A DNA stretch of 64,000 nt, from positions 186,001 to 250,000 of the forward strand of contig NZ_JAGFNU010000001.1 of assembly GCF_018457175.1 (NCBI RefSeq), written 5' to 3'. How positions within the stretch are numbered: position 1 is the first letter of the stretch; the number at the start of each line of letters is the position of its first letter. A program made the position numbers and the translations under genes. Shown here piece by piece: positions 41,891 through 50,302 of this stretch. The notes under the pieces were generated by a model that was not told the origin of the DNA, made no database searches, and saw only the letters and a list, made by a program, of their open reading frames with translations. This DNA comes from Pseudohalocynthiibacter aestuariivivens. Lineage in GTDB: Bacteria > Pseudomonadota > Alphaproteobacteria > Rhodobacterales > Rhodobacteraceae.

Positions 41891-41905
41891 GTTTTCAGAA
41901 CCAGC

Positions 41906-42094
41906 TCAACTGTAGCTGGGTTCATTCTGCAACGGGGATCGCATTGCAGCAATCGATGATTCGATATTTTCAATGAGATCGTTCAATTGGCCCTCCCCGA
42001 TCGGTGTCGCACCAAGAAATTCCAGCAAATCGTGCCTGGCGCTGTCCGGAAGTGTCATCAATTTAGCAAATAAATCGGGATTGATCGTGTTCAC
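41906..42094 (-). CDS. Small protein divergent from luxR, unknown function
   Basis: A 62-residue soluble, acidic, mostly helical product starting at GTG (MNTINPDLFAKLMTLPD) and containing LLEFLGATPIGEGQLNDLIENIESSIAAM. No homologue is recognised. Support for a real gene: it ends just before a bidirectional terminator, it fills the gap between rplQ and luxR, and the shared upstream region holds a dyad. The ribosome-binding site is weak (AAAGAAAGA). It might be a QS-linked regulator, but nothing in the sequence shows that. Confidence 0.45.
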   Translation of the reverse strand: MNTINPDLFAKLMTLPDSARHDLLEFLGATPIGEGQLNDLIENIESSIAAMRSPLQNEPSYS

Positions 42095-42137
42095 AACACA
42101 TCTTTCTTTTGATTCTTGTCAGCGTGTTCAATTTAAG

Positions 42138-42158
42138 GTTGACGAATTTTCGATCAAC
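42138..42158. promoter_or_regulatory. Dyad between the small gene and luxR (possible lux-box-like operator)
   Basis: GTTGACGAA faces TTCGATCAAC, so the arms match except for one extra base. The element lies 14 bases ahead of luxR in the shared intergenic region, is about the size of a lux box (20 bases), and may be a LuxR-type binding site. Confidence 0.4.
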
Positions 42159-42172
42159 TTGTCTAAAAAGAC

Positions 42173-42784
42173 ATGTCCTCTAAGCTAGGTGTAGATCTTG
42201 AACTCCATAAACTGTCGCTGATTGCGCCGGCGGGGTACTTTATTGGACTGCACATTCGCTTTGCTGCACCGTTGATGTCTTTTCAGACATATAACCAGCA
42301 GTGGTTGGATCATTACACCGAACAAGGTTATGCGCTGCGGGACCCGACGATTGCATGGGGATTCAGCACGGTTGGGGTAAGCCGATGGAGCGAACTGGGT
42401 ATTCCAGATCCATTCGGCATTCTTGAAGAAGCAAAAACCTTTGGTTTGACATTTGGTATGTCTGTGTCCTGTGGGGAAATCAGCTCGCGTACAATTGCGA
42501 GCTTCGCCCGTACGGACCGGGAATACACCGAAAGCGAAATGGAACAGATTTCGCTCATAATTCGTCGGCTTCACGATATCACGGAGCCGCCGGAGAGCCT
42601 TACTAAGGCTCAGATCGAGGCCCTGCGGTGTATAGCGGCAGGCGATCGACATGCGGCGGCAGCCGCCAAACTGAATATTTCAGAAAGCGCACTAAAGGCC
42701 AGATTGACTGCGGCTCGTCAGCGACTGCTCGCTCGTACAACCGCAGAGGCCATACAACGCGCTAAAGACTACAGGCTGCTATAA
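42173..42784 (+). CDS. luxR: LuxR-family quorum-sensing transcription regulator
   Basis: A 203-residue regulator, short for the family. Residues about 5-135 form an autoinducer-binding domain with YNQQWLDHYTEQGYALRDPTIAWGF and WSELGIPDPFG; the Trp and Asp that usually contact the acyl-homoserine lactone head group are present (YALRDP, WG). Residues about 143-203 form the LuxR helix-turn-helix (LTKAQIEALRCIAAGDRHAAAAAKLNISESALKARL). The ribosome-binding site is poor. It is followed after 62 bases by the cognate luxI. Confidence 0.9.
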   Translation: MSSKLGVDLELHKLSLIAPAGYFIGLHIRFAAPLMSFQTYNQQWLDHYTEQGYALRDPTIAWGFSTVGVSRWSELGIPDPFGILEEAKTFGLTFGMSVSCGEISSRTIASFARTDREYTESEMEQISLIIRRLHDITEPPESLTKAQIEALRCIAAGDRHAAAAAKLNISESALKARLTAARQRLLARTTAEAIQRAKDYRLL

Positions 42785-42846
42785 CCGGATGTCATCACTG
42801 TTTGCTGTCAGGGCTTAGGGGTATTTCAACCAAGCTGGAGACTGCC

Positions 42847-43434
42847 ATGCAAACCACAACACTATCTTTCGAAAACATGCATAACCACGGGGAACTTTTT
42901 GCGAACCTTTTTCGCGCAAGAAAGCAATCCTTTATTGTGCAGAAAAACTGGAACCTGCCTGAAGCATTGGGAATGGAGTATGATCAATATGACACTCCGG
43001 CAAGTCGTTGGATTGCGATCCACGAATTTGGCGAAGTCTATGCTGGTATGCGGCTGACCCCGACAAATGCGCAATGCGGGATTTACAGTTACATGATCCG
43101 GGATGCGCAACGAGGGCTTTTGAATACGATCCCTCAGGATCTGCTTTATGATGAAGCGCCTATAGACGCGCACACATGGGAAAGTACCCGTGTATTCGTG
43201 TCGCACAACACGCCTCAGCGGATTCGTCGTCGTGTACACGCCTATATGGTTATGGCGATGCTTAAATCGGCGCGTGAACTTGGGGCAACCCGGCTTATCG
43301 CACTAACCGCTGCAAACTGGCCGCGTTGGTTTGGCCGGTGCGGTCTTGAGGCTTCGGCAGCAGGTCGGGAGATGTTCATTGGTGACGGTGACTACCAATG
43401 TGTATCGATCGATCTGGCATCGAAGCTGCACTAA
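42847..43434 (+). CDS. luxI: Acyl-homoserine-lactone synthase (LuxI family)
   Basis: A 195-residue autoinducer synthase that joins an acyl group from acyl-ACP to S-adenosylmethionine. The family's invariant residues are visible: Arg25, Phe29, Trp35, Asp46, Asp49, Arg69, Glu112 and Arg115 (in LFRARKQSFIVQKNW, YDQYDTP, GMRLTPT and WESTRVFV). The ATG with GGAG upstream was chosen; an upstream frame start lacks family sequence. The acyl chain cannot be told from sequence. Confidence 0.95.
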   Translation: MQTTTLSFENMHNHGELFANLFRARKQSFIVQKNWNLPEALGMEYDQYDTPASRWIAIHEFGEVYAGMRLTPTNAQCGIYSYMIRDAQRGLLNTIPQDLLYDEAPIDAHTWESTRVFVSHNTPQRIRRRVHAYMVMAMLKSARELGATRLIALTAANWPRWFGRCGLEASAAGREMFIGDGDYQCVSIDLASKLH

Positions 43435-43508
43435 GCAAACGGGCCTTCCGGAATATCGGGAGGCCCAATTCGCTTTTAACTTTCTGTCAGCGCGCATAGA
43501 TTTGCCGT

Positions 43509-44822
43509 ATGGCAGATCTGTTTGACTCATTTCAAAGCTCAGCCCCGGCAGATGCACCGCGTCCGCTGGCAGACAGGTTGCGACCAAAAAAGCTATCTGA
43601 AGTCATTGGACAAGATCATATTTTGGGTCCTCAAGGCCCGCTTGGAACTATGCTGGCCTCTGGTAGCTTGTCTTCGCTCATTTTCTGGGGCCCTCCGGGA
43701 GTTGGCAAAACAACGATCGCCCGTTTGCTGGCCAATGAAACGGAAATGGCTTTTGTCCAGATCAGTGCAATTTTCACCGGTGTTCCCGACCTGAAGAAAG
43801 TTTTCGAGTCTGCGCGGATGCGCCGAACGAACGGGCAGGGCACTTTGCTGTTTGTTGACGAAATACACCGTTTCAACAAAGCGCAGCAGGATGGGTTTCT
43901 TCCTTATATGGAAGATGGGACGATCCTTTTAGTAGGCGCAACTACCGAAAATCCTTCCTTTGAGCTGAACGCAGCGCTGTTGTCGCGTGCGCAGGTCATG
44001 GTGTTGGAACGTCTATCGTTAGGTGATCTCGAAAGATTAGCGCAACGAGCAGAGAAAGAATTGGCCAATGGTTTGCCGCTTGATGGTCCCGCGCGCGAAG
44101 CCTTGCTGGAAATGGCAGATGGCGATGGGCGAGCATTGCTCAATTTGATTGAACAAGTCACCGCTTGGAAAACCGAAAGTAAGATCAACAAGGAAACGCT
44201 GGCCAAACGGTTGATGCGGCGTGCAACGAAGTACGACAAAAGCGGTGATGAACATTTTAATCTTATCTCCGCACTCCATAAATCTGTGCGCGGATCGGAT
44301 CCTGATGCGGCACTTTACTGGTTTGCCCGGATGCTGACGGGGGGAGAAGACCCACGCTATCTCGCGCGTCGCGTGACACGCATGGCGGTGGAAGACATTG
44401 GCCTTGCTGATCCGCAGGCGCAGACGATTTGCCTTCATGCCTGGGAAACCTACGAAAGGCTTGGAAGCCCTGAAGGTGAACTGGCGCTCGCGCAAGCAGT
44501 GGTTTACTTGGCATTGGCCCCAAAATCGAACGCGGCCTATGTCGGGTACAAATCAGCAATGCGCGCAGCGAAGGAAACTGGATCAGAGCCACCACCGAAG
44601 CATATCCTGAACGCGCCCACAAAATTAATGAAGGATCAGAAGTATGGTGATGGGTACTCCTATGATCACGACGCCGAAGCAGGGTTTTCAGGGCAGAACT
44701 ATTTTCCCGAGGAAATGAAGCGTGGCATTTACTACCAACCTGTTGAACGTGGTTTTGAGAGAGAATTGAAACGCAGGCTCGATTACTTTGCAAAACTACG
44801 TTCAAAGCGACAGGGCGGTTGA
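43509..44822 (+). CDS. rarA: Replication-associated recombination protein A (RarA/MgsA)
   Basis: A 437-residue AAA+ ATPase related to clamp loaders, acting at stalled replication forks. Walker A is GPPGVGKTT (about residues 61-69), Walker B is LLFVDEIHRF, and sensor motif GATTENPSFELN follows. The C-terminal part (about 260-437) is the MgsA tetramerisation region with YWFARMLTGGEDPRYLARR and PKSNAAYVGYKSAM. It is the first gene of a run to crcB, rluC, HAD and ATP12. Confidence 0.97.
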   Translation: MADLFDSFQSSAPADAPRPLADRLRPKKLSEVIGQDHILGPQGPLGTMLASGSLSSLIFWGPPGVGKTTIARLLANETEMAFVQISAIFTGVPDLKKVFESARMRRTNGQGTLLFVDEIHRFNKAQQDGFLPYMEDGTILLVGATTENPSFELNAALLSRAQVMVLERLSLGDLERLAQRAEKELANGLPLDGPAREALLEMADGDGRALLNLIEQVTAWKTESKINKETLAKRLMRRATKYDKSGDEHFNLISALHKSVRGSDPDAALYWFARMLTGGEDPRYLARRVTRMAVEDIGLADPQAQTICLHAWETYERLGSPEGELALAQAVVYLALAPKSNAAYVGYKSAMRAAKETGSEPPPKHILNAPTKLMKDQKYGDGYSYDHDAEAGFSGQNYFPEEMKRGIYYQPVERGFERELKRRLDYFAKLRSKRQGG

Positions 44823-44854
44823 CTCTGCCTCTGTGACGCGAAATGAGAAGCGCC

Positions 44855-45232
44855 ATGATCTGGACCGTTTTACAAGTTGCTCTGGGTGGCGCGATCGGCG
44901 CTTCTGGCAGATACCTAACTGGTGTGGCAGCGCTGCGTTTATTTGGCCATGGCTTTCCCTGGGGAACGCTGGTTGTGAACGTCGTTGGCTCGTTCCTTAT
45001 GGGAGTGCTGATTGTTATGCTCGCAACGAAAGGCGACAACCGATTAGCGCCGTTTTTGATGACGGGTGTTTTAGGGGGTTACACAACCTTCTCGGCATTT
45101 TCTCTCGACGCGCTTACGTTGTTTGAAAGGGGACAGGTGGGGACCGCTGCACTTTATGTTGCAGGAACGCTTGTACTGACGCTATCGGGTATTGCGCTTG
45201 GTGTCATGGTTGCACGGGGGATTTTGGCATGA
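44855..45232 (+). CDS. crcB: Fluoride ion channel CrcB/Fluc
   Basis: A 125-residue four-helix membrane protein that exports fluoride as an antiparallel dimer. Family motifs are GGAIGASGRY at the N terminus, GTLVVNVVGSFLMG in helix 2, and TGVLGGYTTFSAFSLDA in helix 3, whose Phe residues line the pore. The ATG preceded by AGAAG was chosen; an in-frame ATG four codons earlier is possible. It sits 32 bases after rarA, so there is no room for a fluoride riboswitch. The stop overlaps rluC by four bases. Confidence 0.95.
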   Translation: MIWTVLQVALGGAIGASGRYLTGVAALRLFGHGFPWGTLVVNVVGSFLMGVLIVMLATKGDNRLAPFLMTGVLGGYTTFSAFSLDALTLFERGQVGTAALYVAGTLVLTLSGIALGVMVARGILA

Positions 45233-46281
45233 GCCGCGTTCAAATACTTGAGATTGGAGCAGATGATGCCGACCAACGGCTGGATCGTTGGTTTCGCCGG
45301 ACGTTCCCGCATATTGCACAGGGTCGGATCGAAAAGATGTGCCGGAAAGGTGACATCAGGGTTGATGGTAGCCGGGTTAAACCTGCGACGCGTCTCGCGC
45401 AGGGCCAAAGCGTTCGTATCCCGCCGTTGCCGGATGCGAACGAGATCAGCTCTCAGGCGAAGCCACCCCGTTCGACGGTTTCAGATGAAGATGCCAAGCT
45501 TATACAGTCTTGTGTGATATATCGCGACGATCATGTCATCGCGCTGAACAAACCACCCGGGCTTGCCACACAGGGCGGAAGCAAACAAACCCGCCACGTC
45601 GACGGTTTGGCCGAGGCGCTGCGCTTTGGATACGAGGAAAAGCCACGGCTTGTGCACCGGCTTGATAAAGATACCTCCGGTGTATTGCTTTTGGCGCGCA
45701 CCCGAGCTGTCGCTTCGGCACTGACAAGCGCATTTCGATCACGTGAAACACGTAAGATTTACTGGGCTGCAGTCGCTGGGGCACCGATGCCACGGCAGGG
45801 ATCGATCCGCTATGGTCTTGTGAAGGCGTCAGGGCACGGTGGGCATGGTGAAGCAGAAAAGATGATGTGTGTGCACCCAAGCGAAGTTGAGCGCGTGGAG
45901 GGGGCGAAACGCGCCACGACAGACTATGCTATTCTTTCAAATCTCGGAGGACGCGTGTGCTGGGTCGCCTTGGTGCCGATAACGGGGCGCACCCACCAAC
46001 TTAGGGCGCATATGGCTGAGATCGGGCATCCGATCATTGGTGACGGAAAATATGGTGGCTCAGGGCAGGAAAACCTTGGTGATGGTTGGGGAGCACAGCT
46101 GGGCGGCGAGATAAGCCGCAAGTTGCATTTGCACGCCAGGTCGTTGCGCATTCAACATCCCGTCAGCGGTGCGGCACTGAACATTACCGCACCTTTGCCC
46201 GAGCATATGGAGCGTACATGGGAGACACTTGGATGGTCACCTGCCGACGTTCCCGAAGACCCTTTTGAGGACGAGTTTTGA
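45229..46281 (+). CDS. rluC: 23S rRNA pseudouridine synthase, RluC/RluD type
   Basis: A 350-residue enzyme. An S4-like RNA-binding domain (about 15-75, with DQRLDRWFRRTFPHIAQGRIEKM) precedes the RluA-family catalytic domain, which has RLDKDTSGVLLLART with the catalytic Asp, and GRTHQLRAHMAEIGHPIIGD. RluC/RluD-type enzymes modify helices of 23S rRNA; the exact uridine is not decided here. It is coupled by four-base overlaps to crcB upstream and to the HAD gene downstream. Confidence 0.93.
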   Translation: MSRVQILEIGADDADQRLDRWFRRTFPHIAQGRIEKMCRKGDIRVDGSRVKPATRLAQGQSVRIPPLPDANEISSQAKPPRSTVSDEDAKLIQSCVIYRDDHVIALNKPPGLATQGGSKQTRHVDGLAEALRFGYEEKPRLVHRLDKDTSGVLLLARTRAVASALTSAFRSRETRKIYWAAVAGAPMPRQGSIRYGLVKASGHGGHGEAEKMMCVHPSEVERVEGAKRATTDYAILSNLGGRVCWVALVPITGRTHQLRAHMAEIGHPIIGDGKYGGSGQENLGDGWGAQLGGEISRKLHLHARSLRIQHPVSGAALNITAPLPEHMERTWETLGWSPADVPEDPFEDEF

Positions 46282-46970
46282 CGGACGATCCGCTGCGTTT
46301 GGTCGTATTTGATGTCGACGGAACACTTGTCGACAGCCAACAGCAAATACTTGCTGCGATGTGTGCTGCGTTTCAGGCGTTAGACTATCCCATGCCCTCT
46401 CGGTCCGAAGTATTGAGCATTGTTGGTTTGTCTTTACCGGTCGCGATGGCAACGCTTGCTCCAGACCTAAGTGACGCGGCGCAGGCTGAGTTGGTCAATG
46501 GATACAAGCATTCTTTCATGACCACGCGACAGAATGGTGGGGCCCAGGCACATGCGCCGCTTTACCCATATGTCCGCGAGATGATTGCAAGGCTAAGCTC
46601 TGCCCCCGGTATATTGATGGGCATTGCGACCGGAAAGTCGCGGCGTGGTCTGGACCACCTTTTGGAAAGCCACGCATTGCAGGACGTTTTTGTGACCCAA
46701 CAGGTTGCCGATCATCACCCGTCAAAACCGCATCCGTCGATGTTGCATACTTGTTTGTCCGATACAGGCGTACAGGCCGAGCATTCAGTTATGATCGGGG
46801 ACACAGAGTTTGATATTGAAATGGGCCGCGCGGCTGGGTTTCATACCATAGGGGTCAGTTGGGGTTACCACGACCGGGCGCGTTTGTGTGCTGGCGGTGC
46901 AGATCAGATTATCGATGATTTCAGAGTACTGCCCGAGGTGCTCTTTTCGCTGTGGGGAACGCATCTATGA
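46278..46970 (+). CDS. HAD-IA family phosphatase, phosphoglycolate-phosphatase-like
   Basis: A 230-residue haloacid-dehalogenase-type hydrolase. Motif I is VVFDVDGTLVDS with the nucleophile Asp13 and acid Asp15; motif II TGKS, motif III Lys in SKPHPSML, and motif IV GDTEFDIEMG are in order. The start is TTG overlapping the rluC stop, which fits the translational coupling of this run but is weak as a start codon. The substrate is unknown. The stop overlaps the ATP12 gene (ATGA). Confidence 0.85.
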   Translation: MTDDPLRLVVFDVDGTLVDSQQQILAAMCAAFQALDYPMPSRSEVLSIVGLSLPVAMATLAPDLSDAAQAELVNGYKHSFMTTRQNGGAQAHAPLYPYVREMIARLSSAPGILMGIATGKSRRGLDHLLESHALQDVFVTQQVADHHPSKPHPSMLHTCLSDTGVQAEHSVMIGDTEFDIEMGRAAGFHTIGVSWGYHDRARLCAGGADQIIDDFRVLPEVLFSLWGTHL

Positions 46971-47689
46971 GCGAATGGAAGAAGAAGCGATTCTGGAAAA
47001 CAGTTTCCGTTGCTGAAACGCCAGACGGTTTTGAAATTCGTTTGGATAACCGCTCTGTAAAAACACCATCCAAGGTCACCCTTTGTATGCCAACACGTAT
47101 GTTGGCGGAAGCCGTTGCCGAAGAATGGGAGGCTCAGGTCGAAAGCATTCAACCTGAAACAATGCCGCTGACCAGAGCGGCAAATTCTGCGATCGACAAA
47201 ATTATGCCGCAGCATGCCGAGGTCGCTGCTTTGATCGCTGATTATGGGGGGACGGATCTTTTGTGTTACCGGGCGGCTGCGCCGGTAGAGCTTGTCGCGC
47301 GTCAGGCAGAGGCATGGGACCCGGTTCTAAAGTGGTCTGAGGAGGAGCTTGGGGTTGCGCTGAAAACAACAACCGGGGTCGTCTACGTGCCACAGCCGGA
47401 GAAGAGTATTCACACACTCAATGGTCTGGTTCACGCGATGACGCCGTTTCAACTTGCGGGTTTTCACGACCTCGTCTCAATCACTGGCTCTCTGATTGTC
47501 GGACTTGCCGTATCAAAGAAATTTCTTTCCGTTGACGAGCTTTGGTTCAGGGCACGAATCGACGAATCGTGGCAGGAAGAGCAATGGGGCAAAGATGACG
47601 AAGCGAGCGAAACAGCAGAACTTAAACGCCTCTCCTTCCATAATGCCGCAAAATTCCATTTTTTGTCCTCTGACCGAAACTATCTATGA
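46967..47689 (+). CDS. ATP12-family ATP synthase F1 assembly chaperone
   Basis: A 240-residue protein of the ATP12 family, typical of alphaproteobacteria and mitochondria, which in mitochondria helps assemble the alpha subunit of F1-ATPase. It has KKRFWKTVSV, an IRLDNRSVKTP segment, EWEAQ and the LWFRARIDESWQEEQWG motif. It begins with ATGA overlapping the HAD stop. The bacterial role is inferred from the family. Confidence 0.9.
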   Translation: MSEWKKKRFWKTVSVAETPDGFEIRLDNRSVKTPSKVTLCMPTRMLAEAVAEEWEAQVESIQPETMPLTRAANSAIDKIMPQHAEVAALIADYGGTDLLCYRAAAPVELVARQAEAWDPVLKWSEEELGVALKTTTGVVYVPQPEKSIHTLNGLVHAMTPFQLAGFHDLVSITGSLIVGLAVSKKFLSVDELWFRARIDESWQEEQWGKDDEASETAELKRLSFHNAAKFHFLSSDRNYL

Positions 47690-47760
47690 TTTCGCTTGTC
47701 AAACAGGGTTATTGTCGGCGTGAAACGTAGTTCACGTAACGTTAATATACGTACAACCCC

Positions 47761-47871
47761 TTGACCTTGGCTCCCATATTTGGCCTAACTTTATGCACTT
47801 AGGGGGGATTAACCCCTATGTATCGCCTCCGGCTTTTGACGAAGCTGGAATAACCGCTCTGAAATGAGCGG
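47761..47871 (+). promoter_or_regulatory. aapJ leader with two small hairpins
   Basis: TTGACC at 47761 could be a -35, but no -10 fits well. Downstream lie a TAGGGG/CCCCTA stem near 47800-47819 and a perfect CCGCTC-TGAAAT-GAGCGG hairpin at 47854-47871, just before the AGGAAGAGG ribosome-binding site of aapJ. Confidence 0.35.
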
Positions 47872-47891
47872 ACTATCAGGAAGAGGTAAAC

Positions 47892-48908
47892 ATGAAAAAA
47901 TCCGTATTTCTTGGCGCCCTGACCGTCGCCGGTATTGCTGCCGGCGGTGTCTTCGCCGGTACGCTCGACGACGTTAAAGCACGTGGCAAGCTAAACTGTG
48001 GTGTTACCACTGGGGTGGCGGGCTTCGCTGTGCCAGATGCAAACGGTGAATGGGACGGCTTTGACGTAGGCGTTTGCCGCGCCGTCGCAGCCGCGGTCTT
48101 TGGTGATCCAACTGCTGTAGAGTTTGTGCCAACCACTGGTAAAACTCGCTTCACCGCGCTCGCCTCCGGCGAAATCGATATGCTCGCCCGCAACACGACC
48201 TGGACTTTCAGCCGTGACGTTGACCTGAAGTTCGACTTCGTTGGTGTCAACTACTATGACGGCCAAGGCTTCATGGTTCCGACTGCGCTGGGTGTGACTT
48301 CGGCTAAAGAACTGGACGGTGCCACGGTTTGTATCCAAACCGGCACCACAACCGAGTTGAACCTAGCGGATTTCTTCCGCGCTAATGGTATCAGCTACGA
48401 GCCAGTTCCGATCGAAACCAATGCAGAAGGCCAGCAACAATATCTGGCTGGCGCTTGTGACACTTACACCACAGACGCATCTGGCCTTGCTGCAACACGT
48501 GCAACTTTTGAAAGTCCGGACGACCACGTTTTGCTGCCCGAGATTATTTCGAAAGAGCCACTCGGACCACTCGTTCGCCACGGCGACAACGAATGGGGCG
48601 ATATCGTGCGTTGGTCTTTGAATGCGCTGATTTCAGCTGAAGAGCTGGGTGTAACATCCGCAAACATCGGTGAGATGTCCGCAGGAACCAACAATCCAGA
48701 GATTAATCGTCTTCTGGGCACCGAAGGTAACTTGGGTGAAATGCTGGGTCTGTCTGCTGATTGGGCAAAAAATGCCATCGCAGCTGGTGGTAACTACGCC
48801 GAATTGTTCGAACGGAACATCGGCGAAAATACCCCGATTGGTCTGTCACGCGGACTGAACGCACAATGGACTGATGGCGGTTTGCTTTACTCGCCTCCAT
48901 TCCGCTAA
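47892..48908 (+). CDS. aapJ: General L-amino-acid ABC transporter, substrate-binding protein
   Basis: A 338-residue periplasmic binding protein with a signal peptide (MKKSVFLGALTVAGIAAGGVFAG). The type II binding fold has LDDVKARGKLNCGVTTGVAGFAVPDANGEWDGFDVGVCRAVAAAV and FTALASGEIDMLARNTTWTFSRD, the AapJ/BztA signature. Related systems in Rhodobacter (bzt) take up Glu, Gln, Asp and Asn, and rhizobial Aap is broader. It is separated from aapQ by a GC-rich hairpin. Confidence 0.95.
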   Translation: MKKSVFLGALTVAGIAAGGVFAGTLDDVKARGKLNCGVTTGVAGFAVPDANGEWDGFDVGVCRAVAAAVFGDPTAVEFVPTTGKTRFTALASGEIDMLARNTTWTFSRDVDLKFDFVGVNYYDGQGFMVPTALGVTSAKELDGATVCIQTGTTTELNLADFFRANGISYEPVPIETNAEGQQQYLAGACDTYTTDASGLAATRATFESPDDHVLLPEIISKEPLGPLVRHGDNEWGDIVRWSLNALISAEELGVTSANIGEMSAGTNNPEINRLLGTEGNLGEMLGLSADWAKNAIAAGGNYAELFERNIGENTPIGLSRGLNAQWTDGGLLYSPPFR

Positions 48909-48919
48909 GAGAAAATTGA

Positions 48920-48945
48920 AAGGCGCGGCCTCGGCCGCGCCTTTT
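48920..48945 (+). terminator. Hairpin between aapJ and aapQ
   Basis: AAGGCGCGGCC and GGCCGCGCCTT are perfect complements around a tiny centre, with a short T run. It probably limits read-through so that the binding protein is made in excess, as is common for ABC operons. Confidence 0.7.
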
Positions 48946-49032
48946 GCGCTCTATAAGTAAAATAAAACAATAACGCCTTGGGCTTAACGAGCGCAGCAAA
49001 TGCGCCAAAAAAAACAACCAAGGCTTACGGGG

Positions 49033-50301
49033 ATGTCTTCTATGACAACACTGACCGACCCTCCTAAGGAGTCGTTTCGGCTATCTATGCTGATTTACGA
49101 CACCCGCTATCGGTCCATGACGATACAAGTCGTGGCACTGATAGGCTTCCTTATCGCGATTGGCTGGCTTATCAGCAATACCGCAAACAACCTGGCCGAA
49201 CTCGGGAAAGAACCAAGTTTTGGGTTTTTGTGGGAACCAGCTGGCTATGACATCAACCAGAGATTGTTGGATTACAATTCTCAGAGTCCTCATATCCGCG
49301 CAGCCGTAATCGGCTTAATGAACACGCTTGTCGTGGCGGTGCTTGGATGTATCACGGCCACAGTACTGGGCGTGACAATCGGTGTACTGCGGCTTTCCAA
49401 AAACTGGATCATCGCACGTTTGATGACGATTTACGTCGAAAGTTTTCGTAATGTCCCTGTTCTGTTGTGGATCGTGTTCGCAATGGCGATCATTACCGAA
49501 ACATTGCCGCAACCCAAAGACTTCAGAGGCGAAGACGCGATTGCAACGATGAAACTTGGTGACAGTGTTGCTATCACAAACCGCGGTGTCTACATTCCCG
49601 AACCTCTGTTTTCGAGCGGAATTGGAGATGTGTCGGTTTTCAACGACGCATTTGAAGTCAGCCTTGATCTAATGGCCATTCTTGCACTTTTGGGTGCTTC
49701 ATTGGTGATTTCTGGCTTGATCAAAAAGCGCGCCGATCAGATACAAGCCGCAACGGGCGTCAGACCGACGACCTGGTATGCCAGGCTTGGCGTTATCGTT
49801 ATACCGATGGCGATCCTTTTATATGTGCTCGGTTTCCACCTTGGATATCCTGAGCTCAAAGGATTTAACTTTACCGGTGGTACGCATCTGCGAAACTCTC
49901 TCATCGCACTTTGGCTTGCGTTGTCGCTTTATACAGCGGCCTTTATTGCCGAGATCGTACGGGCTGGTATCCTTGCAATTAGTAAAGGGCAAACAGAGGC
50001 TGCATCAGCGTTAGGGTTGCGTCCCAGCCGCACGATGAACCTTGTGATCCTGCCGCAAGCGCTGCGTGTGATCATTCCGCCGCTCATTTCTAATTATCTG
50101 AACCTGACCAAAAACTCCTCGCTCGCTATTGCGGTGGGCTACATGGATCTCACCGGCACTTTGATGGGCATAACGCTCAACCAAACAGGCCGCGAACTTG
50201 AGACGGTTCTGTTGGGAATGCTTGTTTACCTGACCATTTCATTGAGCATCTCGATGGTAATGAACTGGTATAACAATTCTGTTAAGCTGAGGGAGCGATA
50301 A
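49033..50301 (+). CDS. aapQ: General L-amino-acid ABC transporter, permease AapQ
   Basis: A membrane protein of about 420 residues with eight or so transmembrane segments. The start MSSMTTLTDPP was chosen over earlier and later ATGs by length and an AAGGC upstream; the start is uncertain by a few codons. It has the ABC permease coupling motif EAASALGLRPSRTMNLVILPQALRVIIPP. It pairs with AapM to form the transport pore. Confidence 0.9.
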   Translation: MSSMTTLTDPPKESFRLSMLIYDTRYRSMTIQVVALIGFLIAIGWLISNTANNLAELGKEPSFGFLWEPAGYDINQRLLDYNSQSPHIRAAVIGLMNTLVVAVLGCITATVLGVTIGVLRLSKNWIIARLMTIYVESFRNVPVLLWIVFAMAIITETLPQPKDFRGEDAIATMKLGDSVAITNRGVYIPEPLFSSGIGDVSVFNDAFEVSLDLMAILALLGASLVISGLIKKRADQIQAATGVRPTTWYARLGVIVIPMAILLYVLGFHLGYPELKGFNFTGGTHLRNSLIALWLALSLYTAAFIAEIVRAGILAISKGQTEAASALGLRPSRTMNLVILPQALRVIIPPLISNYLNLTKNSSLAIAVGYMDLTGTLMGITLNQTGRELETVLLGMLVYLTISLSISMVMNWYNNSVKLRER

Positions 50302-50302
50302 G

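Noticed and set aside
44823-44854. Possible fluoride riboswitch ahead of crcB
   Set aside because: Only 32 bases separate rarA from crcB, too few for the crcB riboswitch fold.
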